Part shown: one piece after another, positions 12,358 through 26,200 of the stretch | Position numbering within the stretch: position 1 is the stretch's first letter | Layout of the letters: each line of letters begins with the position of its first letter | Assembly: GCA_013365365.1 (NCBI GenBank) | Contig: JABVXU010000002.1 | Coordinates: forward strand, 350,001-414,000 | Length of the DNA stretch: 64,000 nucleotides | Direction of reading: 5' to 3' | DNA from: Cruorifilaria tuberocauda | Taxonomy: Eukaryota; Nematoda; Chromadorea; Rhabditida; Onchocercidae | Made by a program: the position numbers and the translations under genes | The notes under the pieces: model-generated | Told to the model about the DNA's origin: nothing | Seen by the model: the letters and a program-made list of their open reading frames with translations, nothing else | The model's database searches: none

Positions 12358-15300
12358 TAAATTAAGACAAGTTTATGATTATGTTCCTTTTCTTCTTGAC
12401 AGAAGCCAGTCACATGAAACTTCGTTTTATAGGAAGAAGAATGAATAAATATCAAATGAATTTAGCAAGTTTTCAAGTAGAGAATTTATCACTGTAAAAC
12501 AGACGAATGACGTTCAAAACCGATTGTCAAAGTGCAGGATTATGATGATAGAAGAAATAAATTAATGATTGAATTCAATTTTGTTAAACGCAACAGTACT
12601 TGCATAGCGCTCTCACATTACTTTCCTTCTTTAACCGCATTTCGCCTAGACAATGTGAATCATAAATCGTTACTTTAAATGTCGCAACTGCTTTATTCCT
12701 AATATGAACTTTGATATCTACAAGTAGATACCTATTTCAATCATATTTAAATAGCAATTGAGCATTATCATCAATTACATATAGTATTCGTAGGGAATGT
12801 CATATGTACCAGCGATATTTTGACCTTTGACAGCATGTTCTATTATTATTATTGAAATTTAAAAGACGTCTTCAAATATTATTGAAACATGTATTTATTT
12901 ATAAAATCCTGGTAGATTACTTTATAATCTTTTTTGAGAATAATCAATAATTCAAAATATTTTTATAAATTCTTATTATGCTCATATCACGAAATCTTTT
13001 ATTTGTTTTGAAAAAGGAAATAAGATTTTTGGAGCTCTATTTGTTGAAATTTGGTTTAGTTTAGTAAATAAATTTATTTTATTTCATTTGCATAAGCATC
13101 TGGAAGTTAAATATATAGTGATTGATGCTCCTGCTATAATAATTTTTCAAGCTTAAAAAAGGTGTTGATTTTATGAACAGTTTTTGGATGAGCTTTAGCA
13201 TTTGAATTATTCGATAATATCACTTAAGCAATTGATAATGGCATCTAAGAGAAAGAAAGATAAATTCAGTCATATGCCGGAATGAAACCCTTACGTTTGC
13301 TTTTTCATATTACTTATTTGCCCATTATTTCATTATTTCTTATTCCTCATTTCATTATTTCTCGTTATTATTTTCATTATTTCATCTTTAATTTCAATTC
13401 TTTTTCCATTAATATCTAATTTCAAGCTTTTTAAACTTTTTTCTTGATCAAATTGAAGAATATCATATATGACCTTCAATAGCTTTTAAATGAAAGAGTT
13501 CTGCAGCACCTCGAAAATCCAAATTTACGCTAGAAAAAATCATGAGCTTTTTGAATCGAGATGGATTTCCATTGTATTTCCTATCTTCAACATGTTTTTG
13601 GCATTGAAAATATTTTCAGAAGAATGTAATTAAATTAATACGAATCGGAAAATACTTTTAAAGGCTTTGTCAAAAAATTTTTACAGAATGAACAGCTATT
13701 TGAAAGAAGTCATATCGAAATAAAATTCATGATTTAAAAGTATTTTTTTACGGAGTTAGTATAAACTTGAGAAGTTCAAGATTTACAATCAAAAAACTTC
13801 TATAAAGTGAATTTCGTCGTAATCCTCGATTCATACTATAATTAACATCTTGAAAGTCGTTCGAAGTTTAAAAGTTTAGTCAAAAGTTAGAAGTTTAAAA
13901 TCATATATAAACTGATTTGATCCTTTAAAGATGATTAGAGTATTAAAGAAATGAAGTCAAAATATTAAATACTCTTTGAGATAATATTAAAAGCAGTTCA
14001 GTAAATGACATAGTTTTACTAATTTATTAATAAAAGAATTTTAATAACCATAATTTTTGCCGTATTTTATCAAAAAACATGAACCTTCAACATAATCAAC
14101 AATACAGGAGGAGCAAATGATTTGCATTTTGCGCTGGTAGTGCAATTGACTATTTCGTAATATAGCAGTTACCAAGATTTACGTAGTGGAACTAAGAGCA
14201 TTAACATTAACATTTCTCGCAGTAACAAAAAATCAACAAAAAAGTAACAAAAAATTTTTTAAAAATAAGAGATAAAAATTAAAGCTTTCAAAAACAGATC
14301 GATTGCACTGCTCAAACAATAATCTCATTAGTGTATTACTATTACTTTCCTAATTTCTATTTACTTTTGAATTTGAGCCTGTTTAAAATATATTTTCCGA
14401 GCCTTCGTAAAATTATCAGTTGGTTGATTATATTTCAGAAAACAAACAACTATTATACTCCAATGAAATTTAAATTGAGAGTAAAATTGAGAATACTAAA
14501 AAACTTACTTCAAGTAACTCCTTTCGAAAATCAAAACATTCATTAATATCCTGTATTATAAATGATGAATCAGGCATCGTAACTTTTATAATTTAGATTA
14601 ATTTGTCGTGAAATATTTTAGAAAATTCAATTTCAAGCAGTACTTTACGATGAATTAAGGAGTTTTTTTTTTTTTTTTTGATAATCATAAATCTAAGAAA
14701 GAGTTTTTCTTAATTAAAAATTCCTATACCGTATCTATTTAACATCAACATTTTTTTCTAATTTCATAAAAATCTACTGCACCAAACTCAAAACTTATAT
14801 GTAAACAAGAACTGAATTTCTAAAAATTCTATTAAAGAAATTGGAATTTCATTCGATTGAAGTCAAGACGTATTTATAACTCTATATAAAGCAACATGAT
14901 AATATATCATGTATCCTTGTGTTGATTGGAACTTTTGTTACTCACTGGGAAATTTTATCACTAAAATGGGATCTCGAAATTGCCACACAGAAATAGAAAA
15001 ATGTATTAATCACTAACAATTTAGTAATAAATTTATATTTTTTAAGAGATATTCATTTTTGAAGTGACATCTTTTCTCTCACTCGCTCTTTAATATTGTA
15101 GAAAAACATTATTATTAGAAAACATTTATTGAAAATATTTTCATAAATAGATAATAAGTGAAATTATTTTCATTAAAAAATAAGCCAGATCATATATCAC
15201 AAGGAGGTTGTAATAAGTACAGCATAAAATTACAATCTTCAAACAAACGGAAAGATATAATCAGGTCGACCTCAAGTTTTTATAAATTTTAATTTTCGAA

Positions 15301-16730
15301 AAAATAAAAGCACAGTAAGAAAACAGAATACAGCAGAATACACTAGGAGAAGAGTGAAATACCAATAAATATATAATCGTACACAATCAATCTAGTGATT
15401 AGCTGTCAGCGACCTTTTTGAACAAGAGAAGGACTGAAATTTCTTTAAGTAATTAGTTCAAAGTCAGTCAGAGTAGATAATCAATTCCCTGTATACAAAT
15501 AAAAAGTTGTAAGAATTCCACGTTCTTTGCCTATAAAAAATTGAAAATAATTGATGGAGCGGAAAATATATTCGTAATTATTGAAAGAATACAACCTTCC
15601 AATGAAAGATATGAGGGACATGTTGTTTGAATTCCTCTCAAAGAAAAACATTTTTCTATTGTATTCAACAAGTTCTATGAACTTCCGACTCCACCATTAT
15701 TACAGCAATCACGTTCAATTACCAGAACAACTAAATATACACAATTAAAGCAAGTTTTTGTTTTACGCTATTTTATAAGTTACCAAGACCACAGAAAGTC
15801 TTTTCAAAATCAGTATACCAGAATGATCGATTACAAGAATGCCAAATACTTTTTGAAACTTCCGTTTAATAACAAATAGCAACTTTAGGAGATTCAGAAA
15901 TACATGATCTTTTCTACATATATTTTTAAAATAAAACTAAAATGAAATAAATGCTCAGCATTTCGTTCCTATAATTTTATTTTGGGGTAGTGTTAAAATA
16001 ATTAGGAAAAATATATGACATATAAATGTCTATCCCTACTCCTCATCATCTAGAAAATCATTCAAAACGAAAAGAATGATGTTCCCAAATAAATTTGCAA
16101 AAAAACTATTGAGAAAAAAGAAAAATACTGAAAATACTAAAACAGATATAAAACTCGGCTGAACATATTTAAGCAGAGAAATCTGAAGGTTGACAATTAA
16201 TCTGATGTTGACAACATTTTTAAACAGACTTCGTGAAAAAAGCTACAATATCTCCTCTCTGTTATTTTTAAAATAATAAATTATCTCAAAATGTTAAAAA
16301 CTTTTTTCAATGATAAAATTGTTTGAAATGTAATATTGTTTGAAACAATCAAAAATTCATACAATCTGTAAAAACACATTTTAAACTAATTTTAAAACAT
16401 TTTTAGTGTTTTTCTTCCTTGAAAAAGAAAAGAATATCGTTTACTTTTTTCGAAACTTTTCCAGTGCTAGGTAATAAGCTTGAAATACTAAAATTTCATT
16501 TTCCAAACTTTTTAATGTTTAAAATTATTCACATTGCCAATGCCGGTATATTACGAATATAATTTTAAACATTAAAATAGCAATTTTTACTTATCCTTGC
16601 ACATCATTTGATATTAACAACACCAATTAATGAATTTATAAATAAGCGTCACTGCTACAAAACGGTTAGTACCCATGGCAATCAGGTGAAAGTAATAAGA
16701 CGATTTCGATGTCTGAGCTATTCACTTTTT
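12358..16730. other. gene-poor AT-rich region
   Basis: No gene supported. It contains a poly-T run near 14662-14679 and short AT-rich tracts. It lies between the unknown 12 kb segment and the 3' end of the phospholipase gene, so the right-hand part should include that gene's 3' untranslated region and polyadenylation site. Confidence 0.4.
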
Positions 16731-19700
16731 TTAATTCTTCCCAAACCGAAAAATTTTCCTTAAGCCACTTTCTTTTCTTGAAGTAGATGCTGCAGAGCTA
16801 CTGAAACAAAACAAATAATAAGAAGTGTAATCAAAAATTTAATAGAATGAAACTGATTCAATAAATTACAGTCTCACAAAGCAATTTAAAACCTATTTCA
16901 AAAACGCTTCATAAAGCACAAAAAGCTTGTGGAAAATTCGATGCAACTGTTAAGTCTATATGCTATACAATAATTAATTACGAACAGTTTCTTTAAAAAT
17001 TATTTAAAAAAGTTACTCTAAGGATGTTAAAATGGAACATGCCTTGCAGCTGATAAATTGGGTGAAACTGGTGATGTAAAATCACTTTCATCAGTTGAAT
17101 TCAACCGTGCCGAAAATATGCCAGATGATGTTAACGTTTTATGTAATTCACCTGAAATATTAAATTAAATCCGTAAAGAATTTGTTAACTAATTCGAAGG
17201 GCATTCTTATAAAAACGAGAAAATGCAACTCCAAGTTTTCAAATTTAGAAAAATAAATTCGTACCGGGTAGACATCGGCCAGCTTGTAAAGCAACACGTG
17301 GATTTAGAACTTCTGTTTCATTACCTTGACGGCGCATGTCGAGATAAACGAGTAATGACGACAATTCTAACTCTTCGCCATACTGATTACGAAGTATCAC
17401 AGATCGAAAACCTAAACAAATAAAAACCAGAAAATGAATGAATCATGCCGCAAATATTGACCTATTCACTGATCAAGGGGTTTTATTTCGACAATATACC
17501 CTTGACTGCACTGCTTAAAGCCAAAAATATTGTATCTTTTATTAAGAAACTTTTACTAATATAAGAAATAATAAATGTACTTACAAATTTTCGAGGAATG
17601 GAATCAACAACAGTTTACAAAATATATTAGAAAAAAGGAATACCAGTCCGAATGCAGTCAAGTGGATACACAGCTTGTCCAATAAATGGATCCATTTTAG
17701 GTCCCATAAAATCGCCATCTTCAACGTAGAAGCGAAGCAAAGCTATTTCTGGACAATACACTTTGAAAGTGAATTTTTCATTCCAAACCGGATTCAAGCC
17801 ATTGGAAGCTGAATTTGAATTCAATACTGAGCTTGAAATCTGGATACAATCTCAGTGAAATAAATAAGGCCTTGAAGTTTCTCTTATTTTCGACATGTTA
17901 AAAAACTAACCAATAGATCGTGTTCGAATAGTGGTGGAATCAGCCGCCAAACCAACAACTTCTATAGTAACAACTGGAGAACAGATACCTCGATTTCTAT
18001 CTTTCCTTGACAAATGCTGTCCTGCTATCACCTAAACAGCTTTTAAAAATCTTGAAAAAATATCAATTTTTTTTTCGCAGCATCAAGGATGTAGTCTCGA
18101 TATTGTAAATCTAGCTAATTCTAAAATTAGTTTAATTAACATTGAAAATCCTGAAATTAAGAAAAAATATGCTAAATAATCAGAACTGCAGAAAATTAGT
18201 CTCGACACAGATTTTAATACCAAAAAAAATTGCTCTGAACATTCTTGAATGTTATGAAAAATGCTTTTGAATAAATGCTTACATGAATAGTAAGAATTAT
18301 TGGACAAGAGGTAGACACTATTTCGGCAGTATCCGGAGAAAACATTTCATCAATCATATAAGATGGTTTCAGTACATAACCACATTGACCGTTTGCCATA
18401 AATTTACCCTGATTCAACTGCATTGACTACAAAAACCTTATATACTTTCATTCAGGTTCATACATCAAAAAAGCAGCAAAGAAACAATTATCGCAATTGA
18501 ATTAGTCAAATATTAAAAATTTAAAACTTCACTATTCTACAACAGAGACTTTTGAAATAGTAAATTAGCTTTCCCAAGAGTCGTCATAAAAATTTCTCTT
18601 AATCTAATATTATATTTTAAACAAATATTTTAAAACTTATTGCTTTTGCATAGAAAATTAAAAACACTATATCCCAAGAAATGAACTATGAACAGGAGAC
18701 TATAAAAAGATCAATATAAAAAGGCATTAATCCCCTTCATCATTTAAATATGCTGTTAAACACCAACCCTGTCACCAGTTTGGTAGTTTAATGCAACCAT
18801 ATGGCATGCAGCATTCCACATCGGTATCGGATCATAATTTGTTGATGTTACACGTGAACCTTGCGGGTAAACACGTGACAATTGACGAGAATTAAACTGA
18901 ACCAAACCTCGTTCTACCAGTTTTTCAAATTTTGTTTCATTGAACGAGCACATCTCATAAAAATTGCCTTGTGCTGCAAAATTTTTAACAATTATCTTTT
19001 TCGAGATCGCTACGCAAACCCTTACATACTATCGAAATGCAAGTAAATAATGCATTACTGAAGCAATGCAGGAATTACATATAAAATTGAATATATACTT
19101 GTTGAAATTTACTTTTCGAACGTACAAAGAAAGACAATAATCTAAAGATACTGGATTTTTACGATCGGAATAATAAAGATATATTTAAAAAAAAGCGTAG
19201 AAACAGCTCCTCTCTAACATTAGATCCTGAAAGACCAATGAAGATAATGATAAAATACTTGCGAATTGTGAATTGAAAGGGACCGCCTGACAATAAACTA
19301 CCAAATCAGATAATTCGGAAGCTATTCGCAAATTTTTTTCTCGTATACGTATTAAAGTGCTACGATCTGTAGCTGTCCTCGTCAGCTCATGAAGAATATT
19401 TAACCAGTCCTCACGATCTTCATTTGAATTTGCGGCCAATACGTATTCCTGGAAATAACAGTTAAATAAATACATTAAAATCAAAAAATTCAATTCATCT
19501 TCGTTAAAATTAAGACATTAATCCCTTATGAATAAGTCAAAGTGTGAATAATAAAGCTTATATACGCTTGGATTCCAGTGTGTTGAAACACGTCTGATTT
19601 TAAATACAAACGGTCGACCAGTAACTTCAAACGGTACTTCCTCAATCAAGGAATCAGCCAAATCGATAGCTGCATAAAAGCCCATTTCATTCTAAAAAAG

Positions 19701-22700
19701 TTAAGAAAATAAGTGTAAAATCAGTGAATAAGTATAAGTTCCGAAAAATGTTTCAAACATACTTTGTGAAGAAAACTTTAAAGATTAATGTATTTTAATA
19801 ATAAAGTTCCAATACACTCACCGGCTGATTTCCAGAGGTTTCCAGTTCAACAACGCATCGAGAAGGAAAAAAACCTGAATGATTGCCATATTTGCCACGC
19901 CATCTGTAATCCGAAGTAGAGAATTATTTTACCTTTGAACTCGTCGATTTCGGATTTTTTCGAACAAAACGTAGTTTAAAATTAAAGTTTTCCAACTCTC
20001 TTAAAACCAATTCTTACCGATTACCTTCCTTCCTCAACACATTTATCACTGCATTTACAGGGAATGAAAGCTCGCCGGGTAGAGATCCTGTGTATGGTTC
20101 TATGGCTCGTACCAATATCTGAAATTTATGCTCATTACTTTGCAGTAAAAATATTTTAATGTAAGAAAAATTGATTGAAAAAATCAATTAAAATGGAAAT
20201 TAAAACAAGAATTAGATGCAACTTACTCGCCATTTGCTCAACATTACTTTCCAAAAATGAGACTTCACGAAGCAAAAATTTACAAGGAAATGCCCATATA
20301 CTACTAAATGTGTTTTCAACAATCGCTTCAAATATATGAATTTTTATATCGTTTGCCAAGTAACTCTTGACCAATCATTTTTATGATAATATGGATTCAT
20401 TTAGATTTCTGATCTGCATATTCATGATTAAATTAGACTGTCTAATTCAAAATGTAATTTTTCTGGACAATTTTTCATTTCATAAATCAATATCTCTGCT
20501 CAAGAACTGAGCTGAGGATACAAAAAATTTATCAAAAGAACTCAATAAAAATGATAAATTTGTAAATAACTTTTAAAATTTTGTGCTTATTAAACAAAAT
20601 CAATCTCATTTACATCTTTATCAATGTCCTTGAGTTCCATGTAACAACCAGATGCCCGGTCGCTAGAAACCCATGAATTAGTAGAATCAGTAACAGTATT
20701 CTCGTCTACGGGATATTTCAAACAAATTCCACGCACGAATTCTCTTGTTGAATAGTACTCAACTATTTGATTCAAATTTTCGAAAATTGTCTGGTTGATA
20801 ACAAAAATTCGACCATCCCTTTTCAAATGGTAATGCCATATTTCACCATTAACCCTATAAATATGATACTCTTTTAATTTCATCAAATAGTACAACAGTA
20901 ATATTCTCCTGAAGCAAAAAAATGAAAGTATTTCACTAAGACGAATAAATTAAAGATTGAAATAATGCATACCTTAGAGAAAGCACAAAAACGTTTTTAT
21001 CAGTAGAACTAAAGCGCAACAAGAAAGCCCCATCTTGTTGAACTGTATTCAACAGTTCTTCGGCACGAGTTCTATCTGTGTTCCCACAGAACCATCTAAA
21101 TAATAAACCAACGTTTCAGTATGTGTCTCTGAGTATATGGGACTTGTACGAGTTTAGTTTTTACAGCTGATACCTTTTATTTTTTCCGAGCAAAAAGAAG
21201 ACTTCCAAGTAATTGATACCGAAATGTGATTTACATTTCAATTAATATTGTCTTTGAAAAACTGATATTGCAGACGATATATCGATAATATTTAAACATT
21301 AACAATGAAAAATCGAAACAGGTCTAGATGCTATCAAAAATTACATCATTCCGAGATGAGGACAGGGCTGCGGACATGGAGTGACCAGTGTCGTACTAAA
21401 ATTCGGCGTCTTTAATCGTTCCTTCGTATAATGCAATATAAGTTCATAAAGTGTATCCATTTGCTTATTTTCCAAAAAATAATATTTTTTTTCACCATTC
21501 ACCATCCTTGTGCGTATTCGACAGTGATGTACTTTTTCATTATGTCTAAAATTGGCATAATCTATATTTCATTCTTATTTAACTCAAGTCCAACCGAAAT
21601 TTAAGTTGTTAGCTTATCTTATTATCGGAGAATATTTCTAATAAAAACTTTTACAACAAATGAAGACTTTAAAGATACTTACAAAAATGATAAGGAGTAG
21701 TCGCCAATAAAAATAGTCGAATCGCGAACCAAAAAAAGACCATTGCCTTTATCTTTGTGTTCCAAAAGACGTATTCTTGCTGTATCCCGATCTGTTTTGC
21801 CATGAAACCATTCTTCTGTAATATGTATTTCTTCTGGAGGGACACCGAAACCTGCCGAGTTTGTCAAACCATCCTATAATGAAAACTGTTAAATTATTTT
21901 CCAGACTGAAAAAGTCCTCTGTGAAAAGTGAATCACGACAGTTTACTAAACATATCACCTGATTCTCATCATCTTGTGCATTTCCGAGTAAATCGTGACC
22001 TCCCAAAATCCCTTGATTACTGACATTATTTTCGCACTGTTCCAACATATAACATAAACGATCCGGAAATAGTACAAATAAGTGAGTTGTCCAATCCTAA
22101 ATTATACTAACTGCTCAGACTTCTAATTTCGAAAAACTGAAATTTATATCTGCAAACAGTAAAAATTTTTTAAATCTTGAACTTCAGTATTTAATCAATC
22201 TTATCATTTGAAAAAACAAACGGTTAGATGTCACAATGTTTTAATATATGAAAACCGCGGTAACCTACATCGCTTATTCCGCTTTTCAAGGACAAAATTC
22301 CTCGCCGAATAAAATTCAGCGAAAGCAAATCTTGCTCCTGGTCTAAAAATAAAAAAATGGAATTTTTCTAGACAAAATTTGGTGTTTCCTAAATATTTTA
22401 ATTTAGGTTTAAAAATTTACTTGAACAGGATTATAATATTTTCAACTATAGAATAAACAGTCCAAATTTTTATATAAATTATTGACTTCCATTAAAACAC
22501 AAATATAGTTACTAGAAAATATGCAGAATTATATTCTAAACATTAAAGCATACTACAAAAAGAGAAAAAAAATTTACCCTCATCAGCTTGCTGTAAGGCG
22601 ATATCTTCACTTTCCGTCGGTAATTTCTTATGCTTTAAGATAATTTTTCGTTTCAAAGCAGCTGGAGATGGTAAACAAGTTTCTTCACGACTAACTGGAG

Positions 22701-25700
22701 ATGTGAGTAAATAATCACCAAGTATTTCTCTGATTTCACGAGCAAGTAAACGCTGCACTGGTACCGAGCAATTGTCTTCAATCGAGAGAATCACGGGGAA
22801 CCTAAATTCATTTACTACTAGTTTTTAAGCGTTATTTTTAAAGAGTATGTCCAAATCAAGCATATATACAATAGCTTATCATCTTTCCAAACAAATAGTT
22901 AAAGATGTATAAAAATAATAAAGCTATATTGAGAAAGATTAAAAGTATCTTTATCGTTTGTTTTACATGATTTGACACCAATTATGCAAACTTACTCGCT
23001 ATTGATAAAAGCGTAATGACGAATGGTGTACAGCACATCGCGTAAATTGATTTTACTAGTCATTGTATAACCATGGTAAATGACAATATCTTGTATTTCA
23101 CCTGAACTTTTCTTCTGTCCATCCCAACAGTCAACTGAAAACATGATGTCGCAAAAACAAATATTACATAATTAATTACGCTCAATTTATTAACTTTTCA
23201 CTCTTTACTTCAAGTTGTTATCTATTTGCTACTAAATATTTCCTATTAAGGAGGATGAAATTCGATGATTGCTCATATACATTGCGCTTTTACCATGTAT
23301 TTTTGTGATCATCGTGTAATAAAATTAAATAAAATGAAGTAAATGAAATAAAGCATTTTATATTTTTGATAGATATTTCCACCTGATTAATCAGGTAATC
23401 AGCATATCAATTAAATACAACAAAAGCATACGTTCTACACATCTACAACCCATAAGCAAAGCTCGAGCATACGTATCCAAGGAGGATTCACTCCTGAATT
23501 GATCGCCAGTAAGATATCTAAAGCTGTTTTAATTATATAATCTCTCGATGTGATAGCCGCTTACTAATACTAATTCATGGTAGATTAATTCAATTTTCAA
23601 AGCGCTAGAATTAAAGTGAAAAAGAGTTTTAGATTTAGCATAAATATAATATTAACGTGTTATGTGATGAAGCAATCCAATAATGACTTAGTGGTCGATT
23701 CATATCATGTACAACATTTTCGTTCACGGAATCCCACAGTGAATTTTCTCGAGAAAAGAGGAAATCGCAAAACTGAAAATATTCAATATAACATTACACA
23801 AAATTAATCTTTTGTAAGAAAAAAGAAATTGAAATAATTAAATTATTATTAAAATAATTTCGGTAAATCATAGAGTAAAGAATTTGAGCAGAATTGTGAA
23901 AATCTGAATAAAAAAAGAAGTTGTACTTCGGTAACGCTGAGAGATGGTTCAGGAATATCTCTATATGGATCCCATTCTCTCAAGAAACGTCTAAGAAAAT
24001 CACTGGCTTTTTCGCGCATTATCCCTATTTCATCCTGAAAATTTTGTCATGTTAATGGATGAAATGTGTACTGGTATTTATGGTCAAAGTATTGAAAAAT
24101 ATACTCTAATAATACGAAGATTAAGATATGTGAGCCTTTTTGTAAATGAAAAAGTATTTACTGTTACCAACGTTTTGTTTATCCTTGTGAAACCGCAAGA
24201 AATTGTTGAAGCTAACAACAGCCGCATCATCTGAATAAACTGCAAAATGTTCTGCGAAAAGCTGCAAAAAACTTTGAAAATCTTTGAAATCATGAACAGA
24301 TCTGAAAAATTAAAAATATACTGTTTTAAAATAAAAAGGAATTCGGCTAATATTTAATAGAGATGGAAAAAAGTGCAGATCAACCAACACAGCGCCCAAT
24401 ACTAAGGATTAGCTAAGATAAGAAAATGGGCATAATTCCAACGGTAATAGGATGAAAAGAACTATTTACGATCAGTAAATAAGTGAAGTAATTACTTGAA
24501 AAATAAAAAATACCAAGTTTCGCAACTTACAGGACTACTGTGCAGGAGTTTACGATAAGCATTTGCGAAAGTATCGTAATACATCATCTCCTAAAGTAAG
24601 CCAGAAACGCTTGATTACAATCGATAAAGATCTTCGCAAATTTTTTTTTCTACGACTAAATTAATCAAAAATATGCCCAATTAAACTTAATAGATTTATT
24701 TGCAAATCAAATTAGTGAAGACAGTTGCAAGTACAAACAATTTCTGTAACAAAATAACTTGCTTCGCAGACTTCTTGCAACTGCTTTGATTGAACTTTAT
24801 ACTGCAAACTTGTTTGTACAAACGGCTTCATATGTTTTATTGCTACGCTGCAAACTGAACAAACATATAGACGATGCTGATAAGAAATCATGGAGTATTA
24901 GAATCAAAAAGTAAAAAAATCATGAAGATTTATTCAAAAGCATATTGATATACAATATACTAACAAAGTATATGCTCTTATAAGTCCGTTTTACAAATAT
25001 TTTGATAAGCATCACATTCTGTTATTTTACAAAAGTAATTCTGCCATCCCATAAATCTAATATCACACCACAAATTTATCTTTATACTTCGAATATCACA
25101 CTATAAGATTGTACGATTTTTCGATTATGACATAAAAAACTGTAAGTTTATTCTTACATATAAACAGTTTGAAATTCGAGCTTACCAAGGGTTTTCAAGA
25201 GCGTGTCCAGCAATATTATAAAACTCTTTCCTGAGCCATCGTTCCATAAGGAGTACATGACAAGCAGAAATTGTATCCAGCATCAAGTAATGAACACCTT
25301 GACACCACATTCGACATAAATCTTCCGTATCAACTAAAAAAACTCACCTTTTTAGTAAACAACTATTAATCAAAAAAGGAATTTTATATCATATTAATCT
25401 TCTGTCGTTGCAAGTAGTTGTTATAATTGAAAATAATTTCACGCTTAATTGATCTGCAAGGCCTTCTTAAATTATCATATCATATTATGCTGGATACTTA
25501 AAATATCATGAAATTTTTGTGTACTACAAAATGCAAGTACTCACACAACAAAATCCAGTAGCGCAAGTTGAAACTGGTTGTATAACTCAAAATTAATATT
25601 TTGGATGCATCAAGCTGTTTAATATCCTTGTCTTTTTCCCACTTGTCGCCGATTTTAATCTTTCTTAATTTAAAATCAAGTGTATGCACTTCCTTTACTA

Positions 25701-26200
25701 TTCGTAAATCTAGCCGTAATGTTTTGCCACTGCCCTGAAACAATCAATTTGAATTTATAACAGAACAATATATAGGTCATATAAATTATTCATTCACTTG
25801 TAAAGTTAGTTACATATTTACCTCACTCAGTCTACTGAAAATATTACAGTTTCCAATGCACTGCTTCTAATACTAATAAAATGGAACTGATTCGAAAAGG
25901 TTATTTACGTTTACCTCTTTGGATCGTGTCCATTTCGAAACATCATCTCATTTTATTCAATTTTAAACTCCTAATACAAAGTATGTCAAGACCCTGCGTA
26001 AAAAATAATCAAACTTTGGAAGAGCAAAACATACAGATATACATACAGATAAAGCATTAAAAAAATTTTAGCGTAATTTTTAACCTTGTCAGAATTACCC
26101 AGTTTTGACAAAAACAGCTGTCTCGTCTCACGGTTGTATGTAAGCCTTTTGTGAGCTGGATCTCGTCGCTTTAGCAATAGAAGTTTGTAAACGTTATGAC
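16731..26200 (-). CDS. plc-3: phospholipase C gamma, near complete (5' exon missing)
   Basis: Hydrolyses PIP2 to IP3 and diacylglycerol downstream of tyrosine kinases. In order it shows: an N-terminal PH region ([11 protein letters not shown]), EF-hand-like helices ([13 protein letters not shown]), the X half with both catalytic His ([26 protein letters not shown]), a split-PH first half, SH2-N ([14 protein letters not shown]), SH2-C ([13 protein letters not shown]), SH3 ([14 protein letters not shown]), a split-PH second half, the Y half ([27 protein letters not shown]) and C2 ([12 protein letters not shown]). Exons: 26200-26085, 25734-25545, 25333-25186, 24847-24751, 24590-24531 (3' end unresolved), 24301-24172, 24034-23927, 23772-23657, 23517-23432, 23134-22996, 22801-22578, 22342-22269, 22096-21959, 21873-21683, 21545-21345, 21095-20973, 20854-20614, 20118-20018, 19903-19822, 19691-19566, 19448-19259, 18973-18768, 18426-18283, 18031-17911, 17850-17644, 17411-17325, 17151-17043, 16800-16731. 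The last intron is GC-AG. About 1275 codons, near family size; the start codon was not found. Confidence 0.95.

Noticed and set aside
24049..24293. Open frames on both strands around 24050-24290 as a separate small gene
   Set aside because: They are other-frame readings over a phospholipase C gamma exon (24301-24172) and its downstream intron.
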